Of a stretch of DNA of 64,000 bases, positions 16,995-26,996 are shown piece after piece. Within the stretch, counting starts at the first letter, position 1, and the number at the start of each line of letters is the position of its first letter. The stretch spans positions 19,188 to 83,187 of the forward strand of contig NZ_QOWC01000008.1 in assembly GCF_003574465.1 (NCBI RefSeq), written 5' to 3'. The position numbers were made by a program, and so were the translations under genes. Origin of the DNA: Methylobacterium crusticola. Its GTDB lineage: Bacteria > Pseudomonadota > Alphaproteobacteria > Rhizobiales > Beijerinckiaceae. Under the pieces are notes generated by a model that was not told the origin of the DNA, did not search any database, and worked only from the letters and a program-made list of their open reading frames with translations.

Positions 16995-19900
16995 CTACTC
17001 CGCCGGGATCCGCCCGGTGGTGTCCGGCTCCGGCCGCGGGGCGTGCCGGCGGCCGCGGCGCAGCGACAGCACGAGGCGGGTCGTGCCGGTGCCGAGGCGG
17101 TCCATGTAGAGGTAGAGCACCGGCGTGATGAACAGCGTCAGGAGCTGCGACACGAGGAGGCCCCCCACCACGGCGACGCCCAGGGGCTGGCGCAGCTCGG
17201 CGCTGGCGCCGTGCCCGATGGCAATCGGCAGCGTGCCCATCACGGCGGCGGCCGTCGTCATCATGATCGGGCGGAAGCGCAGGGCGCAGGCCTCCCGGAT
17301 CGCCGCCGCGGGCTTCCAGCCCTGCTCGCGCTGGAGCACCAGCGCCACGTCGATCATCATGATGGCGTTCTTCTTGACGATGCCGATGAGCATCAGGACG
17401 CCGATGATCGCGATCACCGAGAGGTCCATCCCGAAGAGCTGGAGCGCGCCGAGGGCCCCGATCGCCGCCGCCGGCAGGCCGGTCAGGATCGTCAGCGGAT
17501 GGATGAAGCTCTCGTACAGGATGCCGAGCACGAGGTAGATCGTGATCACGGCGGCGGCGAGCAGCAGGCCCTGGTTGGCCAGCGCGTCCTGGAACACCTG
17601 GGCGGTGCCCGCGAAGGTGGTGGTGATGGTGCCGGGCACGCCGAGGCTGCCCTTGATCTGCGCGATGCGGTTGACCGCCTCGCCCAGGGCGACGCCGGCG
17701 GGCACGTCGAACGAGATCGTCACCGCCGGCAGCAGGCCGAGCTGGTTGATCGAGAGGGGGCCGGGCGTGCGGGTGACGGTGGCGAGGGCCGAGAGCGGCA
17801 CGAGCTTGCCGCTCGAGGCGCGCAGCCGGATGTCGTCGAGCCGGTCGGCGGTCCACTGCATCCGCGGGTCGAACTCGGTGATGACCTGGTAGCTGTCGGA
17901 GGTGCCGTAGATGGTCGAGATCTGGCGGGTGCCGAAGCCCGTGTAGAGGGTCTGGCGGATCTGGTCGGAGCTGATGCCGAGGGCCTGGGCCTTGTCGGTG
18001 TCGACGGTGATCCGGGCCTGGAGGGCGGCGTTCTGGAGGTCGCTCGTCACGCCCGCGAAGGTGGCCCGGTCCTGGGCCAGCGCCTCGGTGAGCCGCACCG
18101 ACCAGCGCTCCAGGTCGGCCCGGTCGAGGCCCTGCACCACGTACTGGTACTGGCTCTTCGACTGGCGTCCGCCGAGCCGCAGGTTCTGGACCGGCGTGAT
18201 GAAGGCCTGGAGGCCCGGCAGGGCCGCGAGGTCGCGCCGCAGATCCGCGATCGTGCGGCTGAGCGGGGGCCGCGCGTCGCGGTCCTTGAGCTCGACGAAG
18301 AGGCTGCCCTGGTTGAGGGTGCCGGTGAAGCCGTTCGAGCCCGCGCGGCTGACCACGTGGGCCACCGCCGGGTTGCGGGCGACGATCACCTCGGCCTCGT
18401 GCTGGAGCGCCGTCATCGCGTCGAACGAGACGTCCTGGCCGGCCTCCGTGGCGATCTGGAGCTGGCCGATGTCCTCGGAGGGGAAGAACCCCTTGGGGAT
18501 CGCCACGAACATCCAGGCGGTGAGGCCGACGGAGGCGAAGAACACCAGCAGCACCGCGAAGGGATGGCGCAGGCAGAGGTCGACGCCCTGCTCGTAGGCG
18601 GCCTGGATGCGCGCGAAGCCGCGCTCGAACAGGTTCTTGCGGCCGTGGCCCGCCGCCTCGGCGGGCAGGCGGGCGGCGAGCATCGGGGTGAGCGTGAGGG
18701 AGATCAGGGCCGAGGCCACGATGGCGATCGTCACCACGACCGCGAACTCGTTGAAGATGCGCCCGACGACGCCGCCCATCAGCAGGACCGGGATGAACAC
18801 CGCGACGAGCGAGACCGTGATCGACAGGATGGTGAAGCCGATCTCGCCCGCGCCCTTGAGGGCCGCCTCGAACGGCTTCATGCCCTCCTCGACGTGCCGG
18901 ACGATGTTCTCGAGCATCACGATGGCGTCGTCGACGACGAGGCCGACCGCCAGGGTGAGCCCGAGGAGCGAGATGTTGTCCACCGAGTAGCCGAGCACGT
19001 ACATCGCCCCGAAGGTGGCGATGATCGAGATCGGCACCGCCACCGAGGGGATCAGCGTCGCGGCGAGGCGGCCGAGGAAGAGGTAGATCACCGCGACGAC
19101 GAGGCCGATGGTGAGCACGAGCGTGAACTGCACGTCGTGCACCGCCTCCCGGATCGAGAGCGAGCGGTCGTTGACGACGCCGATCGTGCCGCTGCCGCCG
19201 AGCTGCTCCTGGAACTTCGGCAGCATGGCGCGCACGCGGTCCACCACCTCGACGGTGTTGGCGTCGGGCTGGCGCTGCACGGCGAGCACGAGGGCGCGGG
19301 TGCCGTCCATCCACGAGGCGATGCGGTTGTTCTCGACCGAGTCGATCACGCGGGCGACCTCGCCGAGGCGCACCGGGCGGCCGTTGCGCACCGCCACGAT
19401 GATGTCCCGGAACGCGTCGGCGTTCATGAGCTGCGTGTTGGTCTGAATGGTGAGGTTCTGCCCCCGCCCCTCGACCACGCCCACGGGCGTCGACGTGTTG
19501 GCGTTCTGGATCGCGGCCTGGATCTCGTCGGCGCCGATGCCGCGGGCCGCCAGCACGTTCGGGTCGATCTGCACCCGCACGGCGAATTTCTGGCTGCCGT
19601 ACACGAAGACCTGGCCCACCCCCGTGATGGTGGAGAGCGAGGGCGAGATCACCGTCTGGGCGAAGGCGTCGAGGGTCGGGAGCGGCGTCGTCTCGCTCGA
19701 GAGCGAGAGCAGGATCACGGGCGCGTCGGCCGGGTTGAGCTTGCGGAAGCTCGGCGGGATGGTGAGCTCGATCGGCAGCCGGCGCAGCGTGCGGGTGATC
19801 GCCGCCTGCACGTCGGCGGCGGCCTGGTCGATGTTGCGCGCGAGCTCGAACTCGATCGTGATCGAGGTGAAGCCCTGGTAGTTCGCGGCCGAGATCGTGG

Positions 19901-20132
19901 CGATCGCCGGGATCGTGGAGAATTCCTTGATGAGCGGCGTCGCCACGGAGGCCGCCATCGAGTCCGGGGAGGCGCCGGGGAGCTGGGCCGTGACCGAGAT
20001 GGTCGGGAAATCCACCGTGGGCAGGGCCGCCACCGGCAGGAACCGGTAGGCGAACAGCCCCGACAGGGTCAGGGCGATCGCCAGGAGGATCGTGGCGACG
20101 GGCCGGCGGATGAAGGGGGCCGAGATGTTCAC
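16995..20132 (-). CDS. RND efflux pump inner-membrane subunit (AcrB/MdtB-like)
   Basis: The 1045-residue protein is a full-length HAE1-family RND permease. It starts NISAPFIRRPVATILLAIAL, with the PTVDFPTISVTAQLPGAS porter motif, and twelve membrane spans in two repeats. The proton-relay [13 protein letters not shown] in the VGLVVDDAIVMLENI region of helix 4, and the second repeat has GVLMLIGIVKKNAIMMID. It extrudes drugs or other amphiphiles from the periplasm or membrane. The GTG start at 20132 is 11 bases after the adaptor gene. No outer-membrane factor is encoded nearby. Confidence 0.95.
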   Translation of the reverse strand: MNISAPFIRRPVATILLAIALTLSGLFAYRFLPVAALPTVDFPTISVTAQLPGASPDSMAASVATPLIKEFSTIPAIATISAANYQGFTSITIEFELARNIDQAAADVQAAITRTLRRLPIELTIPPSFRKLNPADAPVILLSLSSETTPLPTLDAFAQTVISPSLSTITGVGQVFVYGSQKFAVRVQIDPNVLAARGIGADEIQAAIQNANTSTPVGVVEGRGQNLTIQTNTQLMNADAFRDIIVAVRNGRPVRLGEVARVIDSVENNRIASWMDGTRALVLAVQRQPDANTVEVVDRVRAMLPKFQEQLGGSGTIGVVNDRSLSIREAVHDVQFTLVLTIGLVVAVIYLFLGRLAATLIPSVAVPISIIATFGAMYVLGYSVDNISLLGLTLAVGLVVDDAIVMLENIVRHVEEGMKPFEAALKGAGEIGFTILSITVSLVAVFIPVLLMGGVVGRIFNEFAVVVTIAIVASALISLTLTPMLAARLPAEAAGHGRKNLFERGFARIQAAYEQGVDLCLRHPFAVLLVFFASVGLTAWMFVAIPKGFFPSEDIGQLQIATEAGQDVSFDAMTALQHEAEVIVARNPAVAHVVSRAGSNGFTGTLNQGSLFVELKDRDARPPLSRTIADLRRDLAALPGLQAFITPVQNLRLGGRQSKSQYQYVVQGLDRADLERWSVRLTEALAQDRATFAGVTSDLQNAALQARITVDTDKAQALGISSDQIRQTLYTGFGTRQISTIYGTSDSYQVITEFDPRMQWTADRLDDIRLRASSGKLVPLSALATVTRTPGPLSINQLGLLPAVTISFDVPAGVALGEAVNRIAQIKGSLGVPGTITTTFAGTAQVFQDALANQGLLLAAAVITIYLVLGILYESFIHPLTILTGLPAAAIGALGALQLFGMDLSVIAIIGVLMLIGIVKKNAIMMIDVALVLQREQGWKPAAAIREACALRFRPIMMTTAAAVMGTLPIAIGHGASAELRQPLGVAVVGGLLVSQLLTLFITPVLYLYMDRLGTGTTRLVLSLRRGRRHAPRPEPDTTGRIPAE

Positions 20133-20143
20133 GGTGCCGGGCC

Positions 20144-21400
20144 CTACTCGATCCGGGTCCGGCCGGCGCCGGGGGCGACGGCCTGGGCCTCGGCGGCGTC
20201 CTGCGGCCGCTCCGTCACCGCCGAGCCGGCGCGCACGCGGAACTGCCCCTCGACGACGACGCGCTCCCCGGCCTCGAGGCCGCGGGACAGGGCGGCCTTG
20301 CCGTCCTTCGAGGCCAGCACCTCGACGGAGCGCCGCTCCACGGTGCGGTCCTGGCGCACCACCCAGACGAAGCTCCCGTCCTGCCCCGGCTGCACGGCCG
20401 TCTGCGGCACCGTGACGGTGCCGGGCCGGGAGCCGAGATCGACCTCGACCCGGACGTACTGGCCGGGCCAGAGGCGGTCGTCGTCGTTGGGAAACAGCGC
20501 CCAGGCCGTGACCGTGCCGGAGGCCTGGTCGACGCTCGAATCCACGAAGGACAGGCGCCCCGTCGCCAGCACGGCGTCGCCGCCGCTGGGATAGACCCGC
20601 ACGGCCGCGGTGCCGGCCCGGCCGAGCGCCGCGCGCAGGCCGTCGAGGTCGCGCTCGGGCAGCGAGAAGGTGGCGCGCAGGGGCTTCATCTGCGTGATGG
20701 TGACGAGGCCGGTGCCGGCGGATTCGTTGCCCTTGACGAGGTTGCCGGTGGTCACCCGCACGGTGCCGAGCCGGCCGGCGATCGGGGCCCGCACGGTGGT
20801 GTAGTCGAGCCGGACCTTGTCGGCCTCGATGGCCGCCTGGGCGGCCGCGACGTTTGCGGCCGCGACCTTGGCCTCGGCGCTGGCGAGGTCGAACTGCGCC
20901 TGCGAGGCGGAGCTGCGGGAGAGGAGCTCGCCGACCCGGCGCACGTCGTTCTGGGTCCGGACCTGCGTGGCCTGGTCGCGGGCGAGCGCCGCCTCGTCGC
21001 GGGCGAGCTGGGCCCGGATCTCGCGGTCGTCGAGGCGGTAGAGCACGTCGCCCGCCCGCACGGCCTGCCCGTCGCGGGCGAGCTGCTCGGTGATGACGCC
21101 GTCGATGCGGGGCCGCACCACCACGCTGGCGATAGGCTCGACCCAGCCCACCGCCGGCCGGGTCAGGGCGAGGTCGGCGCTCCCCGCCGCCACGGTGGCG
21201 ACCATCGCGCGCATCGGCACCGCCGCGGCGGCCGCGGGTGCGGGCGGGACGAAGGCGGCCGGAAGGCGCTGGGCGACCGCGTCCGGCAGCGCCCCGCGGG
21301 CCTCGGCCCAGGCGGCGCGGGGGTTCCCGCCGTGGCGCTGGAGCATCCACCCGGCCCCGGCCGCGGCCACCGCCAGGAGGAGCGCTAGGAGGCGGATCAT
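20144..21400 (-). CDS. RND efflux periplasmic adaptor (membrane fusion protein)
   Basis: The 418-residue protein has an N-terminal membrane anchor (MIRLLALLLAVAAAGAGWML) and then the lipoyl half-motif VVVRPRIDGVITEQLARDGQAVRAGD. A long alpha-hairpin rich in Ala, Gln and Glu follows, then the closing half YTTVRAPIAGRLG and beta-barrel and membrane-proximal domains. It links the RND pump to a TolC-type channel. Start overlaps the TetR stop by four bases (ATGA), giving a tetR-adaptor-pump operon. Confidence 0.94.
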   Translation of the reverse strand: MIRLLALLLAVAAAGAGWMLQRHGGNPRAAWAEARGALPDAVAQRLPAAFVPPAPAAAAAVPMRAMVATVAAGSADLALTRPAVGWVEPIASVVVRPRIDGVITEQLARDGQAVRAGDVLYRLDDREIRAQLARDEAALARDQATQVRTQNDVRRVGELLSRSSASQAQFDLASAEAKVAAANVAAAQAAIEADKVRLDYTTVRAPIAGRLGTVRVTTGNLVKGNESAGTGLVTITQMKPLRATFSLPERDLDGLRAALGRAGTAAVRVYPSGGDAVLATGRLSFVDSSVDQASGTVTAWALFPNDDDRLWPGQYVRVEVDLGSRPGTVTVPQTAVQPGQDGSFVWVVRQDRTVERRSVEVLASKDGKAALSRGLEAGERVVVEGQFRVRAGSAVTERPQDAAEAQAVAPGAGRTRIE

Positions 21401-22023
21401 CGCAGGGCTCCGAGGCGGGCGAGGCGCTGCGGCGGGGCCGCGGCGTCGGCACTGAGGCCGTTGAGGAAGAAGTCGGCGACGGCGGCGGGCGCCGGCGGCC
21501 GGCGGCCGGGGGCGCCGTGGACGGCCATGCGGACGCCGCCGAGGATCATCAGCGCCGCGAGGTCGGCATCCGCCACGGCGAAGCGGCCGGCGCCGATCCC
21601 GTCGCGCAGGAGGTCCGCGAGGGCGCCGCGCAGGGCGTCGAAGCCCTGGCGCAGCACCCGGCGGCTGCGCTCGCCGAACTCGGCGCCCTGGCCCTCGATG
21701 GCGTGGAGCGCCGGCGAGAGGGCGCCGACGCGCTCCAGCACCAGCCCGACCGCCGCCCGCAGGCGCCCGGCCGCGTCGAGGTCCCGCCGCTGCGTGGCCT
21801 CGACGGCGTCGCGCAGATCCGCGAGCGTCCAGGCGAGCCCCTCGATGAACAGCGCCTCCTTGGTCGGGAAGTAGCGGTAGAGCGTGGGCTTGGCGACGCC
21901 GGCGGCGGTCGCCACCGCGTCCATGTGCACGGCGCCGTAGGCCGTGCCGGCGAAGAGCGCCATGCCGGCCTGCAGGATGCGGCCGCGGCGGTCCGGGTCG
22001 AGGGGGCGCTCGGCGTCGCTCAT
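21397..22023 (-). CDS. TetR family transcriptional regulator of the RND operon
   Basis: The 208-residue protein has the TetR N-terminal helix-turn-helix: RILQAGMALFAGTAYGAVHMDAVATAAGVAKPTLYRYFPTKEALF, of which GVAKPTLYRYF is the recognition helix. The C-terminal ligand-binding region is divergent, as usual. It is the first gene of the operon with the adaptor and pump genes, and a perfect inverted repeat lies 12 bases upstream of its start, so it very likely represses its own operon and is released by a pump substrate. Confidence 0.93.
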   Translation of the reverse strand: MSDAERPLDPDRRGRILQAGMALFAGTAYGAVHMDAVATAAGVAKPTLYRYFPTKEALFIEGLAWTLADLRDAVEATQRRDLDAAGRLRAAVGLVLERVGALSPALHAIEGQGAEFGERSRRVLRQGFDALRGALADLLRDGIGAGRFAVADADLAALMILGGVRMAVHGAPGRRPPAPAAVADFFLNGLSADAAAPPQRLARLGALR

Positions 22024-22034
22024 CGGCTCGTCAG

Positions 22035-22054
22035 ACTGAACTCACGGGTTCAGT
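22035..22054. promoter_or_regulatory. Predicted TetR operator
   Basis: ACTGAAC (22035-22041) and GTTCAGT (22048-22054) form a perfect seven-base inverted repeat separated by TCACGG. It is 12 bases before the ATG of the TetR gene, in an AT-richer promoter stretch. Size and symmetry fit TetR/AcrR-type operators. Confidence 0.75.
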
Positions 22055-22168
22055 TGGGAGGCATGGGCGCGCCCGCGCAAGCGACGGTTTCTGCGGCACA
22101 GTGATGCATAAAACCGCGCGGGAAGCTTTCTCAACCCAGCATTGTCGCGGCGCGGGCGGCCCGCCCGG

Positions 22169-23512
22169 TCACCGCTGCGCGTCGATGAGGGGCGACCAGG
22201 TCGGGTCGGAGGCGTAGGAGGGCGTCGGCACGGGCTGCTCGACCTTGCCGGTGACGTCGACCATGTAGAGCTTGCCGCCGGCCTGGCCGCCGGGATCGCG
22301 GAAGAACATCACGTACTGGCCGTTCGGCGCCCAGGTCGGGCCCTCGTTGTGGAAGCCCTCCGTGAGCACCCGCTCGCCGGTGCCGTCCGGCTTCATGACG
22401 CAGATCGCGAACGAGCCCTTCCGCTGGCGCGTGAAGGCGATGTAGTCGCCCCGCGGCGACCAGGCCGGCTGCGAGGCCGAGCCGTCGCCGTAGGAGAGCC
22501 GGCGCGGGTTCGAGCCGTCCGCCCCCATCACGTAGATCTGCTGCTGGCCGCCGCGGTCGGACTCGAACACGATCTCGCGCCCGTCCGGGGAGAAGGACGG
22601 CGAGGTGTCGATGGCGTTGGCGTTCGTGACGCGGGTCTGGGCCTTGGAGCCGAGATCCATCACGTAGATGCTGGCGTTGCCGCCCTCCTGGTCGCTCATC
22701 ACGAGGCGGCGGCCGTCGGGCGAGAAGCGCGGGCTCGTGCTCATGTCGGCGTTGGTGGGGATCACCTGGCGGGCGCCGGTCTCGAGGTTGATCACCTGCA
22801 CCCGCGGCTGCTGGCCGGTGGTCTGGGACATGTAGGTGATGTCCTGCGTCGCGGGCGAGTAGCGCGGCGCCACCACGGCGGCCTCGCCGCTCGTCAGGTA
22901 GCGCACGTTGGCGCCGTCCTGGTCCATGATGGCGAGGCGCTTGCGCCGGCGCTCCTTCGAGCCGGACTCGTCCACGAAGGCCACGCGGGTGTCGAAGAAG
23001 CCGCCGATGCCGGTGATCTTGGTGTAGACCGCGTCCGAGATCAGGTGGCCCATGCGGCGCGCGTTGGCGGCGTCGCCCGCGTATTGCTGGCCGATCATCT
23101 GCTGGCCCGAGAGCACGTCCCAGAGGCGGAACTCGGTCTTGAGCCGGCCGGCGCCGTCGCGGGTGACCCGGCCCGTGACGAGGCCCTGCACGCCCGCCTC
23201 CTTCCAGGCCGAGAAGTGGGGCGCGGCGTCGAAGCTCGGGTTCTCGGGGAAGCGCGCCTTCTCGACTGGCGCGAAGTAGCCGGAGCGCCTCAGGTTGTTG
23301 GCGACGATGCCCGTGACGAGCGGGCCGAGGCCCGGGTCGCCCGAGAAGTCGGCGACCGCGATCGGCATCGGCTGGAAGGCGCCGCCGGGCCCGATGCGCA
23401 GGTTCAGCTGCGCCTGCGCCGGCCGGACGAGGCCGGCCGCCAGGACGAGCCACAGGAGCGCGGCGAGCGCGTGCCGCAGTCGCAGGGGAGAGAGCATGGG
23501 GGTGTCCGTCAT
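22169..23512 (-). CDS. tolB: Tol-Pal system beta-propeller protein TolB
   Basis: The 447-residue protein has a signal peptide ([20 protein letters not shown]), a TolB N-domain with [25 protein letters not shown], and a six-bladed propeller made of WD-like repeats such as [15 protein letters not shown] and [16 protein letters not shown]. Periplasmic TolB binds Pal and TolA and helps outer-membrane constriction at division. It is the last gene of the tol cluster. The usual next gene, pal, is not there. Confidence 0.97.
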   Translation of the reverse strand: MTDTPMLSPLRLRHALAALLWLVLAAGLVRPAQAQLNLRIGPGGAFQPMPIAVADFSGDPGLGPLVTGIVANNLRRSGYFAPVEKARFPENPSFDAAPHFSAWKEAGVQGLVTGRVTRDGAGRLKTEFRLWDVLSGQQMIGQQYAGDAANARRMGHLISDAVYTKITGIGGFFDTRVAFVDESGSKERRRKRLAIMDQDGANVRYLTSGEAAVVAPRYSPATQDITYMSQTTGQQPRVQVINLETGARQVIPTNADMSTSPRFSPDGRRLVMSDQEGGNASIYVMDLGSKAQTRVTNANAIDTSPSFSPDGREIVFESDRGGQQQIYVMGADGSNPRRLSYGDGSASQPAWSPRGDYIAFTRQRKGSFAICVMKPDGTGERVLTEGFHNEGPTWAPNGQYVMFFRDPGGQAGGKLYMVDVTGKVEQPVPTPSYASDPTWSPLIDAQR

Positions 23513-23571
23513 GGGCTTCGTGTGACCGGCAGGCGGGGCCTGGCCTCGGGGGCGAGCGGCGCCTCCCCGGC

Positions 23572-25107
23572 TCAGGCCCGCGGCAGCTCGAACTCCGCGT
23601 TGATCACCCGCCAGTCGTTGTAGAACGGGGCGAACTGGGCCGGGATGCGGTAGGGGGCGCAGCGCCGCACCGCGCGCACCGCGGCCTCGGCGATCGAGCG
23701 GTCGACCGAGCTGCCGCCGGCGCGCAGGATGCGCGGATCGGTGGTGAGCGAGCCGTCGGGGTTCAGGCGGATGTCGAGCTGGGGCAGGACGATGCCCTGC
23801 GCGGCGCCGGGGGGCGCCGAGTAGCAGCGCTCGATCTGCTGCTGGAGCAGGCCGACCAGGGCGTCGCGCTGGCTCGGGTTCAGGCGCTGGGCCGTGCCGG
23901 CGGCGGTGCCGAGGGCCGCGGTGCGCTGGACCTCGCGGCCGGTCGCCCCCGTCGATTGCGACGGCGCCCGCGAGGCCAGCACGTCCCGGATCGCGCCGGA
24001 GTTGAACCGCTCCGCCATCTCGGCCTGGCGCCTCGCCTTCGCCTCGGCGGCCGCCTTGTCCCTGGCGTCGGCCACGGCCTTGGCCTTCGCGGCCGCCTCC
24101 GCCCTGGCCTTCGCGTCCGCGGCCGCCCTCGCCTTCGACTCGGCCTCCGCCCTGGCCTCGGCCTCCGCCACGGCCTTGGCGTCGGCGCGGGCCTTCGCCT
24201 CGGCCTCGGCCTTCGCCTTGGCGTCCGCCTCGGCGCGGGCCTTGGCTTCGGCCCGGGCCTCGGCCTGGGCCTTCGCCTTGGCGGCCTGGGCCTCTGCCTT
24301 GGCGGCCTGGGCCTCCGCCTTGGCCTTGGCCTCGGCGCGGGCCTTCGCGGCCTGAGCCGCCGCGGCCTTCTCGGCCGCGGCCTTGGCCTCGGCCTCCTCG
24401 CGGGCCATGAGCTCCGCCAGTTCCTCGCGCCGCACGGCCTCGGCCTTGGCGGCGGCGGCTTTCGCGGCGGCGGCCTTCGCGGCCTCCGCGGCGGCGGCCT
24501 TCGCGGCCTCCCTGGCGGCCTCCGCGGCGGCGGCCTTCGCGGCCTCCTTCGCGGCTTCCTTGGCGGCCTCGGCCCTGGCCTCCGCGCGAGCCTTGGCGTC
24601 CGCCTCGGCCTTCGCCTGCGCCCGGGCGGCCTCGGCCTCTGCCTTGGCGGCGGCTTGGGCGGTGGCTTGGGCGGCAGCCTGGGCGGCGGCCTTCTCGGCG
24701 TCGGCCCGGGCGGCGTCCGGGCGGGCCGGCGGCAGGGGCGCGGGCTCGGGCTGCTCCAGGGCCGGGCGCAGCGGCGGCAGCGGCATCTCCTCGGCGTTGG
24801 CGACCTTGATGTCCGGGGGCCGGGTCGGCGGCGTCGGCACGTCGGCCTTGGCCTCGCCCGGGTCGCGCTCCTCCTGGCGGTCGGCAACGCGGTCGGACCG
24901 CGGGGTCGGGGCCGGGGCCTCGCCGTCGCGCTGGCCCTTGGTCAGCTCGGAGAACTGGTTCTCGGTGATGACCTCGACCGGGACGCCCTCCTCGGCCGGG
25001 GGCAGCACGCGGGAGGCCGCCGCGAACAGCGCGAGGGCGATCAGCGCCGCGTGCGCGCCGGCCGAGATCCAGACGCCGGGCTCGGAACGGTTGAGGGACA
25101 GGGGCAC
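23572..25107 (-). CDS. tolA: Tol-Pal system protein TolA (TonB-like C-terminus)
   Basis: The 511-residue protein has an N-terminal membrane anchor (about residues 12-32, [22 protein letters not shown]), a Pro-rich link and then about 250 residues of nearly pure Ala, Lys, Glu and Arg forming a long periplasmic helix. It ends with the TolA/TonB C-domain ([15 protein letters not shown], then [20 protein letters not shown]). It transmits force from TolQR to Pal and TolB. The helix is longer than in E. coli TolA. GTG at 25107 gives the family-like N-terminus. The Ala-Glu-Lys codons create a degenerate DNA repeat and many shadow frames. Confidence 0.93.
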   Translation of the reverse strand: MPLSLNRSEPGVWISAGAHAALIALALFAAASRVLPPAEEGVPVEVITENQFSELTKGQRDGEAPAPTPRSDRVADRQEERDPGEAKADVPTPPTRPPDIKVANAEEMPLPPLRPALEQPEPAPLPPARPDAARADAEKAAAQAAAQATAQAAAKAEAEAARAQAKAEADAKARAEARAEAAKEAAKEAAKAAAAEAAREAAKAAAAEAAKAAAAKAAAAKAEAVRREELAELMAREEAEAKAAAEKAAAAQAAKARAEAKAKAEAQAAKAEAQAAKAKAQAEARAEAKARAEADAKAKAEAEAKARADAKAVAEAEARAEAESKARAAADAKARAEAAAKAKAVADARDKAAAEAKARRQAEMAERFNSGAIRDVLASRAPSQSTGATGREVQRTAALGTAAGTAQRLNPSQRDALVGLLQQQIERCYSAPPGAAQGIVLPQLDIRLNPDGSLTTDPRILRAGGSSVDRSIAEAAVRAVRRCAPYRIPAQFAPFYNDWRVINAEFELPRA

Positions 25108-25124
25108 GCGGGCTCGACCTCGCG

Positions 25125-25571
25125 CTAGCGCTGGTCGGGCTCGGTCACGAGGGCGACCTTCTTGAAGCCGCCTCCCGTCACGATCGCCATCACCTGGGCG
25201 ACGCGGCCGTAATCGACCCGCTTGTCGCCGCGCACGAACACCCGCTCGTCGAAACCGTCCTTGGCGGTGGCCGAGAGCCGCGTCACGATGCCGTCGTCCG
25301 TGAGCTCGTCCTCGCCGAGGAAGACCTGGCCGGTCTGCCGGATCGACAGCGTGACGGGCTTGGCATCCTGGTTGAGGGGCGCGGCCTTCGTCTGCGGCAG
25401 GTCGAGGGGCACGCCCACGGTCATCATCGGGGCCGCCACCATGAAGATGATCAGCAGCACCAGCACGACGTCGATGAAGGGCGTCATGTTGATCTCGTTG
25501 ATCGCGCCGCCGCTCCGGCGGCCGCGCCGACGCCGCCCGCCGCCCTGTGCCGCTCCGGAGGCCATGCCCAT
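25125..25571 (-). CDS. tolR: Tol-Pal system proton channel subunit TolR
   Basis: The 148-residue protein is ExbD/TolR-like: a basic N-terminus, [22 protein letters not shown] with the proton-conducting Asp in the single membrane helix, and a periplasmic domain. It pairs with TolQ to harvest the proton gradient. ATG at 25571 with GGAG upstream is chosen; ATG at 25565 is a close alternative. It lies between tolQ and tolA with short gaps. Confidence 0.96.
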   Translation of the reverse strand: MGMASGAAQGGGRRRRGRRSGGAINEINMTPFIDVVLVLLIIFMVAAPMMTVGVPLDLPQTKAAPLNQDAKPVTLSIRQTGQVFLGEDELTDDGIVTRLSATAKDGFDERVFVRGDKRVDYGRVAQVMAIVTGGGFKKVALVTEPDQR

Positions 25572-25610
25572 CGGCGCCTTCTCCTGCCTTCTGGTGTCCG
25601 GGTGCCGGGA

Positions 25611-26327
25611 TCAGGCCGCGAGCGCGAGGCGCTCGTCGATCTGGCGCGACAGGATGGCCGAGAACTCGTCCGCGAAGCCCTCGAGCCGCCCCTGCGCCTT
25701 CTGCACCGAGGCCTGGAGCTTGTTGTAGGCGAGCACGGCCGGGATCGCCGCGAACAGGCCGATCGCGGTGGCGAACAGGGCCTCGGCGATGCCCGGGGCC
25801 ACGACCGCGAGGCTGGTGTTCTTGGAGGCCGCGATGGAGGTGAAGGCCGTCATGATGCCGAACACCGTCCCGAACAGGCCGATATAGGGGCCCGCCGAGC
25901 CGATCGAGGCGAGGAAGAGCAGGCGCGATTCCAGCCGCTCGACCTCGCGCTGGATCGTGACGTCCAGCACCTTGTCGATGCGCTGGCCGAGGCTCTGGAT
26001 CGAGCGGCCGGAGCCCTCGAACGAGCGCTTCCACTCGCGCATCGCGGCGACGAACAGGGCCGCCTGGCCGGTGGCGACCCGGTCGTTGAAGGAGCGGTAG
26101 AGCTCCTCGAGCGAGCGGCCGGACCAGAACGCCTCCTCGAAGGCGTCCATCTCCGCCTTGGTGCGGCGGAACAGCAGGGTCTTGTCGACGATGATGGACC
26201 AGCACCACACGGACGCGCCGAGCAGGCCGAGCATCACCACCTTGACCACGAGGTGGGCCTGCCAGAACAGGCCGAACATCGTGATCTCGACGACGGGCAT
26301 CGCCTGGGCGGCATCGGCGGGGTTCAT
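25611..26327 (-). CDS. tolQ: Tol-Pal system proton channel subunit TolQ
   Basis: The 238-residue protein has three membrane helices and the ExbB/TolQ signature FLASIGSAGPYIGLFGTVFGIM, followed by ALFATAIGLFAAIPAVLAYNK. ATG at 26327 has GAGGA about ten bases upstream; the longer frame adds 14 residues without merit. It forms the pentameric motor part around TolR. The 216 bases upstream, before ybgC, include a less GC-rich stretch that may hold a second promoter. Confidence 0.96.
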   Translation of the reverse strand: MNPADAAQAMPVVEITMFGLFWQAHLVVKVVMLGLLGASVWCWSIIVDKTLLFRRTKAEMDAFEEAFWSGRSLEELYRSFNDRVATGQAALFVAAMREWKRSFEGSGRSIQSLGQRIDKVLDVTIQREVERLESRLLFLASIGSAGPYIGLFGTVFGIMTAFTSIAASKNTSLAVVAPGIAEALFATAIGLFAAIPAVLAYNKLQASVQKAQGRLEGFADEFSAILSRQIDERLALAA

Positions 26328-26543
26328 GCAATCGTCCTCGCGTCCCGGGCCGGCGGCGGCCCCTGGCACTGCACGTGAGACTTGAGCGGTTTCCAGTTCG
26401 ATCGCGCCCGAATCTGTCGAAAGTAAGGGCCGGCCGGCATCGGGCCGGCCGCACCGGCGCCCGGTCCGGCCGAACCGGCACCGGTCCGGGGTGCCCGCCC
26501 GACGTTTAAGACGCCGCCAGGGTTAAGGTTTGGTTTCGCGGGC

Positions 26544-26960
26544 TCACGGCCGCGCCAGCGCCCGCCGCAGGGCGTCGGGGAGGCGGATCGCCCTGCCCTC
26601 CCGCACGCAGGCGACCACGACCTCGGCGCGCACCAGGGTCTCGCCGCCCCGGCGCACCTCCTGGGCCATGTGCAGGGAGGCGCCGCGCATCTCGCGGGTG
26701 GCGGTGAGCACCGTCAGGGCGTCGTCCATGCGGGCGGGCCTGAGGAAGTCGAGGCTCATCCGGCGCACCACGAAGACGAGGCCGTTCGCCTCCCGGTGCA
26801 GGTCCGACTGGTCGCCCGCCAGCCCGCGCAGCAGCTCGGTGCGCCCCCGCTCCATGAAGCGCAGGTAGCTCGCGTGGTAGACGAAGCCCGAGAAGTCCGT
26901 GTCCTCGTAGTAGACGCGCACGGGCAGGGCGTGGGCGCCCTCCGGGATCGGTTCGGTCAC
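26544..26960 (-). CDS. ybgC: Tol-Pal associated acyl-CoA thioesterase
   Basis: The 138-residue hot-dog-fold protein has the YbgC motif VYYEDTDFSGFVYHASYLRFMERGR, including the catalytic Asp of YEDTDFSG. It hydrolyses short or medium acyl-CoA, and its genes accompany tol genes widely. Start is GTG at 26960. It sits between ruvB and tolQ on the same strand. Confidence 0.94.
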   Translation of the reverse strand: MTEPIPEGAHALPVRVYYEDTDFSGFVYHASYLRFMERGRTELLRGLAGDQSDLHREANGLVFVVRRMSLDFLRPARMDDALTVLTATREMRGASLHMAQEVRRGGETLVRAEVVVACVREGRAIRLPDALRRALARP

Positions 26961-26996
26961 GGGGCGCCTACCCGGGCCGCCCGCGGCGCGCCGCCC

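Noticed and set aside
16797..20594. A 1265-residue plus-strand frame
   Set aside because: It is wholly antisense to the RND pump gene, whose product has an unmistakable family sequence.
20133..21452. Upstream extension of the RND pump frame to 21452
   Set aside because: This part is the adaptor gene read in another frame; the pump starts at the GTG at 20132.
23956..25165. Gly/Leu-rich and Ala/Ser-rich plus-strand frames
   Set aside because: They arise from the repetitive Ala-Glu-Lys codons of tolA read on the other strand.
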